Shown in pieces: positions 52,452 through 64,000 of a stretch of 64,000 nucleotides of DNA. Position 1 is the first letter of the stretch. Every line of letters starts with the position of its first letter. Made by a program: the position numbers and the translations under genes. The notes beneath the pieces are model-generated. The model did not search any database and was not told the DNA's origin. It saw only the letters and a program-made list of their open reading frames with translations. Source of the DNA: Tubiluchus corallicola (taxonomy: Eukaryota; Priapulida; Priapulimorpha; Priapulimorphida; Tubiluchidae); the NCBI GenBank assembly GCA_030141605.1, contig JAQGDQ010000006.1, positions 1,061,501 through 1,125,500 on the forward strand, given 5' to 3'.

Positions 52452-53683
52452 ATGAAGTTCCAAGTTACTAAATTACAATTCAGTGATAACGAAGGTACAA
52501 CATTTGTGGGCGCAGTGACATCAACCATACACAATTTGCAAGTCTCAGTCAATTCATCTACGAATCTGTAGTAGCAGCTGGCGCTAATTTATTCAACACA
52601 GAATACTGTACATATGGGTCGGAAATCTAACTAGAACAACAAAACTAGAAACCTCCAAAGATTCATTAAAACGAGCATAATTTCAGAACAACTCGACCCG
52701 ACATCGCAAGAATGTAGGGCGTATCAATGCGCGCCAGCAAAGAGCGAGCAAATATCAATGATAACCTATCTAAGTTTACGCACGTAATAATAATCACATG
52801 GCGTAATCGGTGCGTAAAATTTATGTGTAGGTCAATAAAAAAGGCTAAGCATATAATATTTACATAGATAAAGTCATACATGTAATAATATGACTGTTCT
52901 AGGTTGTGTATAAAAACACTTGCACACTTCCCCATCTTTAACCCATTTCACTGTTGCTCGATGCTTCATGAAGTTATTTTTCAACAAGTTCATAAAATGC
53001 AAAAATAAATATACTGAGTATCTATTGAAAAGGTAAGAATTGTCCCCGTGGTCTGTGCTGCATGTTGAACACGATATTTAAGTTTAAATTCTCCATACAA
53101 ACTGAATTCTAGGTTAAACTATACGTGATCTAAAAGTACCGGAAAAACCATATCGTACTGCAGGTCATGAACTTCTGCCCCAAAACTTCATAAAAATATT
53201 TTTGTATGAAGTTCATATCATAGAGTAATGAACTGTACAAGGACGAAGAATTTTCTGCATTGGGGAGTAATAGAAAGATATATAACGAACTCGTTTATCT
53301 GTGTCATTAAAATAGATGACATATGCAGCGATATGGCATATTTGCTCAACCTACCTGTAAATACGCTGTAATCAGCATGGCCTGACACCAGTCATATGGG
53401 TTGATGGCCGTCCTTGAATAGTTCAGTGAGACTATAGATGATTATTTTGAAGAGTGAGTGAAATATTTACGCCAGATCGCGAGATGTTGACTAGCACGGA
53501 TGCAAATAAATTAATATTGATTAACTTTCAGTTATAATAAATAATGTGTTTTCAGTTTGATGTGTAGGAATTCGACACAATTTCAAGTCTTAGTTAAAAC
53601 TAATGGCAGGTTCATGCCTAGCAATGGCAATGCGTCAAGGCGACGTTCATGTCTGGAAAGCAGTAAAAGTAAAAGTGGTAAAA

Positions 53684-53749
53684 ATAAAAATACACAATAG
53701 CTAATATATATTAACGTTACCTAAAGTATTAGCTATTGTGTATTTTTAT
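53684..53749. repeat. Perfect 23-bp inverted repeat (hairpin)
   Basis: ATAAAAATACACAATAGCTA followed by ATA at 53684-53706 is exactly reverse-complemented at 53727-53749, with a 20-base spacer. It abuts TA-rich microsatellite at about 53817-53846. Could be the two ends of a tiny MITE or a cruciform site. Confidence 0.9.
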
Positions 53750-53816
53750 AATATATATTGGCAGTGGTCTAATATTGGCATGTTTATGGTCTAATATTAT
53801 TATTATTATATAATAA

Positions 53817-53846
53817 TATCTATATATATATATATATATATATATT
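53817..53846. repeat. (TA)n microsatellite
   Basis: Alternating TA following ATT/TAT-rich sequence, next to the perfect inverted repeat at 53684-53749. Confidence 0.9.
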
Positions 53847-56800
53847 TCCTGTCACTGAGATATGTATTACAAATATGCGGTTGGCTGCGACAATAAGAAG
53901 CACAACCATACCAAGAAATAAAAAAGTAAATTTTGTAACTTTATGTTTATGGTCTAACGGCGATCAAGGAGCATTCAGACAATTAATCTATATAATTTTC
54001 GTCATTACCACAATGTAACTGCATATTTTATTGACCTCATTGCTTTGATGTGCATTTGAATAACCTTAAGAAGCATACTTAACAGACACGAGTGCCGGAT
54101 TCCCGGATGCAACAATATTAGCAATGCGGCAAAGCTGTACAGGTCTACCCGACAACATTTACTCTAGAAAATTCTCACACACTAGTCACTAATCACTCTC
54201 CCAGTTACGCAGCAGATCAACTCCTGTTTAACTTTTGCACACGCCACCTGATGGCTGATGCAGCAGCTGCATCCTCGCTTCTTCAATCGCCTGTATATTT
54301 CAATTAGACCAAGAAGACTAGTCTGGCACGTATTTGCAGAAAAAGTTAAGCTCCATAATCGAATCCCGGTGGTAAATTCCAATGCAAATTTATTAAGAGA
54401 AGATGAAGCCACCTTAGCGGTAAGATCAATATGGATGTCATTACCGCTAAGCTTTAACATTTTTAAGCAAGTGAATCAGCTTTTAACGTGTGTAGCTGCA
54501 GTAGATTTTTTTCAACCTGCAATAATGATTTTAAAATTTTGTAATTTATTATATGGTTTGGCAAGCACTTGTTGTTTTTCACACAATTGTTTCTAGCAAT
54601 GCAGTGTTCCCGGCTTGCTGGAATCAGCAAGCCAAAGCAAACGAAAAGCTTATAGAGAAACATGACTTACAGCCATACGGTACCTAGGATCGTTTCTGAT
54701 CGCCACATTTCAAGTGTTTCTTTTCTATGCCAACAACGGCAGAAAACCCGGCAAGACAAATGATTAAAATTTAATGATAACTGGCTTGCAAAACCAGAAA
54801 AAAAACAAATAAGGAAGCTTTATTTATTTAACAAAATTGAATGCAGAATTTCGTGTAAACTTTTATATTGGTTATAAAGTATGCGTCCTGTATTTACTCA
54901 CTGAATCCTGTGTTGTGACGTAGCCGCATACGGTGAGTTTTTATATAGAATGTTAGCAAAAAACAAAATTCTTAACATGTTCAAGGATAAGTTTGGTCAA
55001 GCAAAACAGTCTGGACTTAGCAACACTGACACTTTGCACAACATGTCCGCTTTCAAATGAGTTCGTCTGAATCACATTTCCAAACATTTTCATGTAAACT
55101 ATGCTGCTGGTGGCTTCCCGCCTGAAACCACTGCTTAACCAGCAAGCAGCAAGTAATTACGTTCAACCCAGAAAGCGAGAAGGTAGAGGAAAAATTCAAG
55201 CCTCAACTAAATTAGAAGCCGACAAGAGTAAAAATGTCAGTCAACCATAACATTGTGGAAAGCGCGAAACCTAATCTTGTAGCAAGCAATACGCTTGAGG
55301 TGGATACCACATGGACGACTTTAGTCTGGTGCAGTGATTTTCGGACTTCTGAGATTGAACTGAATACACATTGAAGCATATAAGCAACCCTGCCGTGCGT
55401 GTCGTACGACCAAAGCACACTTCGAACAGTCATTCCATTCTTGCCAGCAAGAACAAAAAAATGACTGTTAGAATATACTTTCTTTTTACGCAAAGTGAAG
55501 ATCAGTTTTCCAGAACTAGTTATTCATCACCTAGTGCAGCAATCTACGGCAAGCACCTCAAGCTTGTAAGTGGTATAAAATTAACACTAGCTCTTAGATC
55601 TAGGAAATGCTTGCCTTGAAGTAATCTCCACTTTTGACGTCGCACGTATTTTGAGAATGTCCTGAAAAGCTTGCTATAAGGATGATGTCTTTCTAAGCAC
55701 GCTTGAAAGCCATATTAGTTGCTGAGCATATTATTCATTATTTTTGCTTAGATGCTGGGCGGCTTATTTGGGGCAAATAGCCCGAAAAAGAAATCGGCAG
55801 ACTCGTTTTAATGTCTGGCGTGAAACCGTCTGTTCGCATAATTAAAATGCGCATGCGCGCAAAAAATTCTTCATTCTGAAACTGGAAGCAAAACCTCGTT
55901 AATAAGTGCATATAGAATGACACGGCGCAGTGTGCGAGTACCACCATGTACCTGATGACGATGGTGGAGCCAGACCTAGTCAATCGATCTTGCATGGCTT
56001 CTCGGCTTCATCAGAGCAAGTCTCTGCTGATTACGTTCACTTTATATATAAAGCAGTTCGCTTGACCTTGCTAATCAAACATAATGATGGATGTATGCGT
56101 GAAAGTGCATTGCACACAGACCTAGCAATTATCACTATCTATGATTACCTGCTGCATCGAAATAGGGTCACGTACTCGTCAACAATAAACAAACGTAGAT
56201 AAAACCTGGCCGAGTATGCAAATGAACTTTCGCCAAAATACATAATAAATCCAACGTGTTACAGACTGCAAACATTAGTCTATATGTGTGCAAGGATCGA
56301 CTTCGTCTGACAGCCATTTATTAGGCTAGGCAACACATGCTGATTTCAAAATAAGAAAGACCTGTTAACCTTGCCAAAAGTCTTAATCCAAAGGTTACTA
56401 GACGTGTTAAAGAAATAGAGGTTAACAGTACAAAATGATTAATATCTTGCTTTTAACTATAATATTATAATGCTGCATAATGACCAGCATTTTCATATAT
56501 GTATACCCAACCAGTTTGTACGTATAGAAGAACGGTTTGAAAAAAACAGCAAACACTGCACAGGCCTAACATTTCAATTGTCTTACTCAAGCAACCGATT
56601 GTATATTGTGCTGGAGAAGAAGACGAGTATTAGACTTAGCATGATCATCATCATAATATAGCGCTACAAACAAAGCATCACCAATACGTGGACATAACGT
56701 TTTTAACACTAGCCCATTCCCGCCATATAAATCCATTTCCCTTTATGTAGAACAGAAGTGAATTTCGGCTAAAATAAACAATCCTAGAAGCATACGCACG

Positions 56801-57670
56801 TATTTAGGAAATCTGAGTAGCAATTTGGCGTGACCTTGTCTAGACAAATCCGAAGTATTTCCGCCTGACGCCCGGAAAAAAATCTGGAAACTGGGATGAA
56901 GGGATAGTGGTGAATACATAGGCCTACAGCAACCGATTTGACAGACGCAACCCAGAAAACCGTTTTAGCTATTAACTTTTGCAAACAGTTACTGTAGGAC
57001 AGATGCCGGGCAAACAAATGTGTACTTTCTCTAAGCTTGAAAATGCAAAGCAAGCATACTGAAAACAGACGTCGTTTACTAAAGATTATATACACATGTA
57101 TATACAAGTGATATACAGCATACAATATTTTTAAAATTTTACTAGCAGCTTTGCGCGTCAGTTACGTTTGGTAAGGTTATATGAAGTTCCTACAGTTGAC
57201 AGATTACAACATTACGTATAATTCAAAATGTAGCATATTATAGTCTTATAAATCGTATTGTATGTTAGCTACAATCAGCTTTTGTAAACTCCGGCTTTTG
57301 TCAATTTCATGGTACCTTCATTTGCATAGTAATGACCAAAAAAACGATTACTTTTCTAAGAAACATTCTAATCAAAAATAAAGAATTCTGGAACTTTCAA
57401 TAGTGTGTTAACAGTGTTGCAACCGCATTAACAAAATTATATACAAAATACAAGGTATGTGCTCGAAGTTCAATACCAAAGGATGTAAGGCCCGCCAAAT
57501 TGATTTTCAATATACATCGTGATTATTAACTCAGAGCAATTAGACAACCATCGCGTTCTTCGTGAAATGATGCTAATTAAGACAACATCCAGTCAAGTTA
57601 ATTAAAAAGGATTGACAGAAACACAGAAAGTGTGTCAGCCGAAAATATACTAATAATCGAGCTAGATAAT

Positions 57671-57783
57671 TAAGAGAGAGATTTAACATCGTAAGAGAGA
57701 GATTTAACATCGTAAGAGAGAGGCTTAACACTTTACTAATTCAGATTCCCTAGAATTATAACGAACTTGGTTAAGTCTCTCTC
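57671..57783. repeat. 21-bp tandem repeat with hairpin partner
   Basis: TAAGAGAGAGATTTAACATCG occurs at 57671 and 57692, with a third diverging copy at 57713. The tail GAGAGAGGCTTAAC (57716-57729) pairs with GTTAAGTCTCTCTC (57770-57783), 13 of 14 bases. Confidence 0.9.
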
Positions 57784-60700
57784 ACTTTCACTATTTAACC
57801 TGACCTATTTAACTCACACACTATGGATGTATATTGTGCAGCGCGGATTGTGGTAATAAATTTGAACATAAACCGTAAAATTGTCAGTTTTTTTAGCTGA
57901 GATTCACATGCACAAAATGTTTGACTCAAATACCGTTGATCAGTCACTGCATAAATAAGTAGGCAGCGCATCACTTACCACGTGGTTCTTGTTAAAATTC
58001 TTATAATAACACCCTCCGCAGAGACTGCTCCAAACAAGTGGCTAAAGTGGTAAGCAAACGCTTGCAATTTAACACTTTTAGCAATTAAAAACTCTCCCGT
58101 TGGTCATCAGTAGGTCAGCACAATGAATTTCCAGCGTGCACTCTCATCGAGTTCTCAGAGAATACGTGTTTACATGTTGGCATTTACCCCAGTAAAAGCG
58201 GGCATGTGAGCTGCGCTGAATGTGTGTCAAGGACGCTAGTTCATCGGCCGCCTATCAGCTGGAAATAGCGACCTGCAAACAAGCTTCCCCAGCCCACAAC
58301 CTCTTGGCTTGACGCCAGCGGGAAAAGGTCTATAGCCTTTTTCCACTCAAGGATTTCCAGAAAAATCACATAAACGCACTTTTTATAACAACAGCTTTAC
58401 ATTTCGCACCGACAAAACGAATTTTGGTTGTTTATTAATATTCACTTGCAAACCTGGTGGGAGTACTCATGTTTAGGGCGTGCTCGCTTTGGTGTGAAGA
58501 AAAGGATAACAGCCTGAGCACTCAATGCTGCATTATGAAGCCATGTACATGTACACGCAAATTTTCATAAGTTTATCACGAAAATCTGTATACCGACTAG
58601 CCAAACTGTCGATAACTGTTTGTTTATTAAGTAAGTTCTATAGAGTAAGCGCGAATAAATTTCACTGAAACTGCCAGTAAATTTCCATGGCAGAATGTAA
58701 AACTCTACAATAGCATACCCTATACAATAATGTTCAAGAGTACTAGCAGTCAGTTCAGTGGGGGTACAACGTCCTCCACATACTGAAACTACAATGAACA
58801 TACTCTGCAAGTGTAGGTGTTAACAGAGAAAAACACTCAAAATGCCTGCAATTAATCAACAATTACGACCTCATAAATACGCAGATTTACTACCTGCGAG
58901 GGTGACATTTGCCTACCACACTAGCTTCAGTTTACGGGTGATCGATCCAAACATTCAAGTTCTGAAACCATTAGCTACAGGAATGTATGCGGCGAAACTC
59001 TATGACCTTCAGCGGGTCGATGTTACCCTTTTCTAATCGATTCTAATAGATTGATTACTATACAAAATGTGACATTTGTGGAATGTAAGTGTTTCGGTGA
59101 GCGATGGTCCAATGAGTGATGGATGAAGTCATACATACAGTGTCCTCATTACTGGCGCAACCCCATCAAGCACTTAACACATATGAAATCATAAAAGTAA
59201 GCGACTATTGCAAGAAATCTGTGCTTTAAATATCTTCTTTCAGTTCAGTGTGTCCCCTTTCGGGAACTGCATTTCCTGTGTTTAGAGATTAGTATCACAG
59301 CTATTAAATCTTAGCACTATATCATATATATATACACAGCATGCAATATAACACTGCACAAAGTGATTAAATCGAGACTGGTCTGGTCGTCCGTAGAACT
59401 TATTAACGCAGTTTCGAGCTCAAAAGCACCTTTATTTTTGCTTAACCAAGATTAAATTCGTATTGATTAGTTACTACTTAATAGATCATGATTTTTTTTA
59501 CATCAAAAAAAATTCTGTTATATGTTTCTTTTCATCTCTAATTAATTAGTACCCTGTGACATTAGAAACGATTGTATGACACGTCACAAGTGAGTGGTTT
59601 GAAGGTCTCACAAAACTGCTTTCATGTCTCGTGTAATACCTAGCTATTAATAATTAACAGAAAAGGACAACACTGACACATTCAACAACTACACATGGCA
59701 ACATACCAGTATGTGTGCATACATAATAATTTTATACATTACTCAGAAGCCAAAACCAAACTGTTTAAAACGCCAAAGTGAGACTACTGTACTTAATAAT
59801 TAGACATTGCAATCACTGAAGCGCTCTCAAAACGTCATCACTTACTGTTTCAGCAAGCCCTCAGTAGCTTTGCCACAAAGGTGTGTCAAACTAATTTTTC
59901 GAGTTTAAGACAATTACCTCGAGAAAGGACATTGTGACATTTCGATTTTTCAGTAAACTGTTGAGTGATATGTTCAGTGAGTTCAAATCTTGATTTTTAA
60001 GCTATATTGCAAACACAACTGTTTTCGTTAACAGCGCAAGGCAAACTAACACATCCTGTTCTTACGTCATTAAATTTAGAAATCCATTAAATATCAAGCT
60101 ATCTGTCTAACCGAACAACTGAAATCACATCCCCAAATGAGTCATTGGAAAACAAACAACACTCACTGTGTGTATAAATAGAAACCACCAATGAACTAAT
60201 TAATAAACAGCTGACAGTTAATAAACTTAAAAAAAACGTGTTGAAAGTTGATAATGTCGGTATGGTGTATAATTCATAAAACTGTAATATTTTCTTTTTT
60301 CTAAATTCAATTTCGAAATACGTAATCACTTACCAAAATTTTTAAACGGCCTGTTTAGTCCACTGTGGGTTTAATATAAAAAGTGAAATTCATCTCCTGG
60401 TTTTTCACACCTTACAGCTTAAATCATATAGACTGCAGCTTCGTACTACAGTTTGAGTATCTGAAAGCATAACAAAAAACAACACTACCTCGTGAATAAT
60501 AATAATTAACTTATTATTTATTATTAACATTTTTGTGTAGTGGACGTAATCTAATATACTAAACAGAAAATTCACTATAATGTTCATTAGCGGACAACGT
60601 AAATACTAGAAGGTATGAGATTTTTTTAGCCACAGAAAAGTAAACATTACTAAACAATACAATAAGAACAAAGCAACAAAGAATACGTTGTCACAGTATG

Positions 60701-61859
60701 AAAAAAAGGCAGACAAAACAAACAAATAAATAAACACGAAAAATAAGTAAGCTACTAAGCAAACACACATGTAAACAAATAAACGTTTAAAAGGATAAAA
60801 GAAAAACGATCGAATACTCTCCTTAATAGTAACGTTTTTTCAAACGATTCAATAACACAGGAAATAAGAAGCGCATACATTTAAGTGTGAAACTGTGGGA
60901 ATAATTAATAGATTTTATCAGCTAATAAAGTTCTGGGTTTGTGGGTTTGTTTATTAGTAGAAACTTAAGCGGAAGAACATCTGCCCTGTGGGCCATAGTG
61001 AAATTGAAGAAATCTGGAAGATGCTGTTAGCAAACGGAAGCCGGGGTGGCTAAGAATACACACAGTCGGGCTGTAACCTAAAATTCAATATCGTTGCTGC
61101 TGACCTGCATTGGCGCTAAAATAAATCAAAGCATTGAATGCACTGCTGAGGTTTCACATGCGTGAGTGGTTTCATAGACGCAAATATGGGGATATTTGCT
61201 AGGGACATTTCTAGTTATTCTACAGTTTTTGTATCGCAAATCAGTGTCTCGTCACTGATGCACTATCTTTAAATTGAACATGCCACTCATTAGCACTAAA
61301 GAGAAGTAATGCTAAACGTGCAAAATTAGGTGATAACACTCCGCATATTACCAACAGCGATCTCGCTCATGAATTGATAAAAATTACATTACTTCTTCTG
61401 GAAGGAAAAGGAATTTAGAAAGAAAAATGAAAAACGCATTAATACTACTATAGTAAAAGTATAATATATTAGTAACTGTTCTAAACACTAAATACGATCC
61501 AGGACATTTTGACAGTTATAAACGTAACGAGTTAATTGAGTAATTCGACAGTGACTATAAATCTTCAAAAGTTTTTAAAAATTCTTTAAAGGACTCAAAT
61601 TGATGGCAGCTTAGGACTGATTTTGCGCTTTTGCGAGGCTCAAGGAAGTGCATAAAGCTGTTAACCCTTTCACTTGCGGTAGTTAGTTGTCGTTGGCAGG
61701 CGAGTTACCGCACGTTCACGCAAAAATCTTGATGGCAAAGAAGCACGTACAACCGCTAAGAAGCTTTGCTGAGTGAAGAAGTGAGAGTTATAGAAGCCCA
61801 CAGTCAGCTGTCTGCCCTGCCGAGAACAGAAAATTAATATTGATTCGTGCCAGTCCGTA

Positions 61860-62330
61860 CACCGCTCTCGTTATAACGGTTACCCTAGTTTAGCATTGTT
61901 GGGCAGATTCATGAACGGTTTTACAAAAAGGGCGCGAGCATATCTTTCGGTTACAGTTTATATGTTACAGTTTAACATACTGTAACTAGAAAAAAAATTC
62001 ATGAGAAGGATGAATTTTTACGTTACGTCCTCACAACACCACCGCTTTATTTATACGCTAACTTAACATTGTCGAGGGCACATTCATAAAAATGACAAAG
62101 TTACAGACGCAATTCTTGGTATAGACTAGCTTAACACTGCTAAGGGATGGTTCATGAAAAGTGATAACTATACACTAGCTTAACGTTGTTAGAGGCAGAT
62201 GCCCAAAAAGTGATGACAAAGTTGCAGCATTGTTCTCGTTACACATTGCCTTGACTATAATAATTACGGCCTTGACACAGTTGAAGGCAGATTTATGAAA
62301 AGCAATGAGCAGACATCACATTCACACTGT
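61860..62330. repeat. Degenerate tandem family, about five units
   Basis: Variants of AGCTTAACATTGTT(A)GAGGCAGATTCATGAAAAGTGAT recur near 61890, 62060, 62130, 62170 and 62270, several followed by GACAAAGTTACAG. Unit spacing varies from about 45 to 170 bases. No coding potential. Confidence 0.6.
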
Positions 62331-62433
62331 ACTGGGCCACTGGCTAAGCTGTCTAGCGTTGATTAACTTAGGACAGAGTAATATATAAGATTCAGTAAGA
62401 AAAATCAGTACACAATTAATGCAGATCAGTAAA

Positions 62434-62494
62434 GCTTGATGTTTGTTTCTACAGTACATCACGTACATCAAGCTATAAGCTAGAAACAAACAGA
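62434..62494. repeat. Interleaved inverted repeat
   Basis: AGCTTGATG and TTTGTTTCTA are followed by their complements CATCAAGCT and TAGAAACAAA in the same rather than mirrored order, separated by a GTACATCACGTACATC segment that is itself partly palindromic. Confidence 0.6.
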
Positions 62495-64000
62495 AGTTTA
62501 AAATTCCTTTTTAATCTCTGCAGGCTTAAATGCATACAGAGTTTTAGAAGCCCATGCACATGAAATAACTGGTGCCAATACAGAACAGCAAAGTACAGCA
62601 AATAAGTAAAATAATTTAGTAGCCATAATTTTGCGATATTTCCTCGCAAAGTACATAAGACTTAACGATACCTGTTGTGATATTACAGTTAGTTTTGAAG
62701 ACAACTCTTCTGTGAGGGCAAAGTATAATTAATGTCATAAATTAAAATTTTTTAAACCACTGCATAGATGATAGGGCTACTACACCTGAGAACAGCTCTG
62801 GCACATAATATTAAATAATTAAATCATGTTTGTATCAAAGTATGTAATTAATTTTGGAAGCCAATTCTCGCTGTGATGACAAAATAAGTGTTACACTTGA
62901 AAAATGTGTTGTAACTCACACAAAGTTGAACTTAACGAGTCATTAATTTCAACCTTCTGTTCGGCTCACATGACATTAAATTAATGTTTATACATGCAAC
63001 TATACTTGTAAAGTTGCATACCTGTATGCAGTACTAAATAAACATCAATTATTAATATTATGCTTGCAGTTATAATCTTTAAGCTGCTGACTAAAAGTTA
63101 TTGAAAGTCTAACTCAGTTGAGGTGTGAACATCTTTCGAATTTGACTTCTTGTGGCACGCTTTCGTTAGTTTTTTTTGCAGTTTTATTTGAACCCGTTCT
63201 TTGTTACGACTAGCTGCCACCTATTTGACATATACTAACGTCTGGTTCCAGTATAATATCATCTCTGACGTTCTTTCCTTGTTAGTTTGAATACATTGGT
63301 TTGTGTATTTTTCCAGATACAGAATTCTAGCTATTAAACGAATTACATGTACACTAACTAGGTCATTCGTAAAAATCTTTCAATACTGACTGAGTTTGGT
63401 TACGCAAGTCTTACTACTACACAACATACAAATGTTTTAAGGTACTTCATTTTTGCAGCAGGCAAAAACTCACTCCACAGAATTCCCACTACATATAGAT
63501 GATGCAAATTACTGAAGAGAGAAACATTTAGTATAAGAAAGTGGCACGGAATATAGTTATAGAGACTGTGCTTATGGTGCCTATTAAGGCATCAGAAAAA
63601 GTTAGGGATTGATTAAGGCAGGAAACATTGTCTAAACAATGTTGTCTAAACAAGGGTAAAAGAAAATCCTGTAGATGGTTTTATTACAGAAAAATGTGAG
63701 TTTGATGATTATTACAGAAAAATTGTGTGGAATGATTTAAATGCGAACTGACAATGCTAATTAATTTAGTAACAGTTACACGGAAATGGTATACACAAAT
63801 ACAATAATCTACCACTTAGTGTACCTGGTTTAGCTGCAGAAAAAGATGTACCTTGGGTATATGGCTGATTTAATAATACACATTTAATTGCAAGGTGTTT
63901 TTGTATCTGAACAATTTAATCGCTCAAAAAATGCTGTGTTGGCTGCCATAAGGCTGTATGTACAGAAATCTAAGGTGAAGAATTCCTTAACAGCTGGAAA
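62495..64000. other. Gene-free stretch to window end
   Basis: AT-rich, short chance ORFs only; nothing recognised. Confidence 0.5.

Larger units (their letters stand above)
51882..61859. other. Gene-free stretch with scattered simple repeats
   Basis: Ten kb without a supportable gene. It holds the purine tract, the 23-bp inverted repeat and the 21-bp repeat. A GC-richer, CpG-containing patch at about 58140-58330 and an NRF1-type TGCGCATGCGCG at 55848-55859 might mark promoters, but no attached exon could be shown. ORFs of 112-113 codons at 54258-54596 and 56784-57125 have no recognisable domain. Confidence 0.45.

Noticed and set aside
54258-54596. 112-codon plus-strand ORF whose middle vaguely recalls a LINE C-terminus (SIWMSLPLSF)
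   Set aside because: Only one short weak match; no second motif in order, so not called.
58140-58330. GC-richer patch as a promoter
   Set aside because: Composition alone; no attached exon or core promoter element that stands out.

Overview
The window is animal nuclear DNA: AT-rich by eye, intron-dominated, full of decayed transposons and low-complexity tracts. One protein-coding gene can be reconstructed. It is a nuclear receptor of subfamily NR1H, best named an ecdysone receptor (EcR), on the minus strand. Seven coding exons join in frame with GT-AG boundaries: an A/B exon at 31940-32039, the DNA-binding domain split over 25211-25393 and 21177-21317, a hinge plus start of the ligand-binding domain at 20762-21006, and ligand-binding exons at 20042-20200, 19552-19774 and 17926-18167. 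A second, alternative first coding exon lies at 25632-25731. Either first exon gives a 430-residue receptor, because both encode exactly 33 residues and leave the same splice phase. EcR is established in ecdysozoans and lophotrochozoans, so a protostome is the natural guess. The species cannot be named from this sequence. The second zinc finger and helix 11 differ from typical arthropod EcR and lean toward FXR/LXR.

Layout: 1-10,200 is gene-free, with a degraded minus-strand reverse transcriptase (3.8-4.2 kb), a hAT-like non-autonomous element with 16-bp perfect terminal inverted repeats (6,856-7,754) and a tRNA-related SINE remnant (9.55 kb). 10,220-13,720 holds three plus-strand fragments of non-LTR retrotransposons. 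About 14,760-17,925 is the 3' flank and probable 3' UTR of EcR, with two candidate polyadenylation signals. 17,926-32,124 is the EcR body. A CpG-richer segment at 39.74-39.97 kb, with an NRF1-like palindrome and a consensus donor, is a candidate EcR promoter and non-coding first exon. 42.97-49.49 kb has two copies of a TIR-bearing element; one carries a direct repeat and a tRNA-Ser-like pseudogene. 46.98-47.62 kb has a degenerate tandem family, 50,864-51,881 an apparently identical 509-bp tandem duplication, and 61.87-62.33 kb another degenerate tandem family. No second cellular gene, CRISPR array, rRNA or intact tRNA was seen.

Biology: the EcR product should be a ligand-dependent transcription factor that pairs with RXR/USP (not in this window). 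The two first exons imply two promoters and two activation-domain isoforms sharing all DNA- and ligand-binding sequence. The most notable observation is in the ligand pocket. Most ecdysteroid-contact positions are kept, but the position of arthropod Asn504 (25-OH contact) is histidine, exactly 22 residues before the helix-12 tryptophan. That is the spacing of the His-Trp activation switch of vertebrate FXR and LXR.
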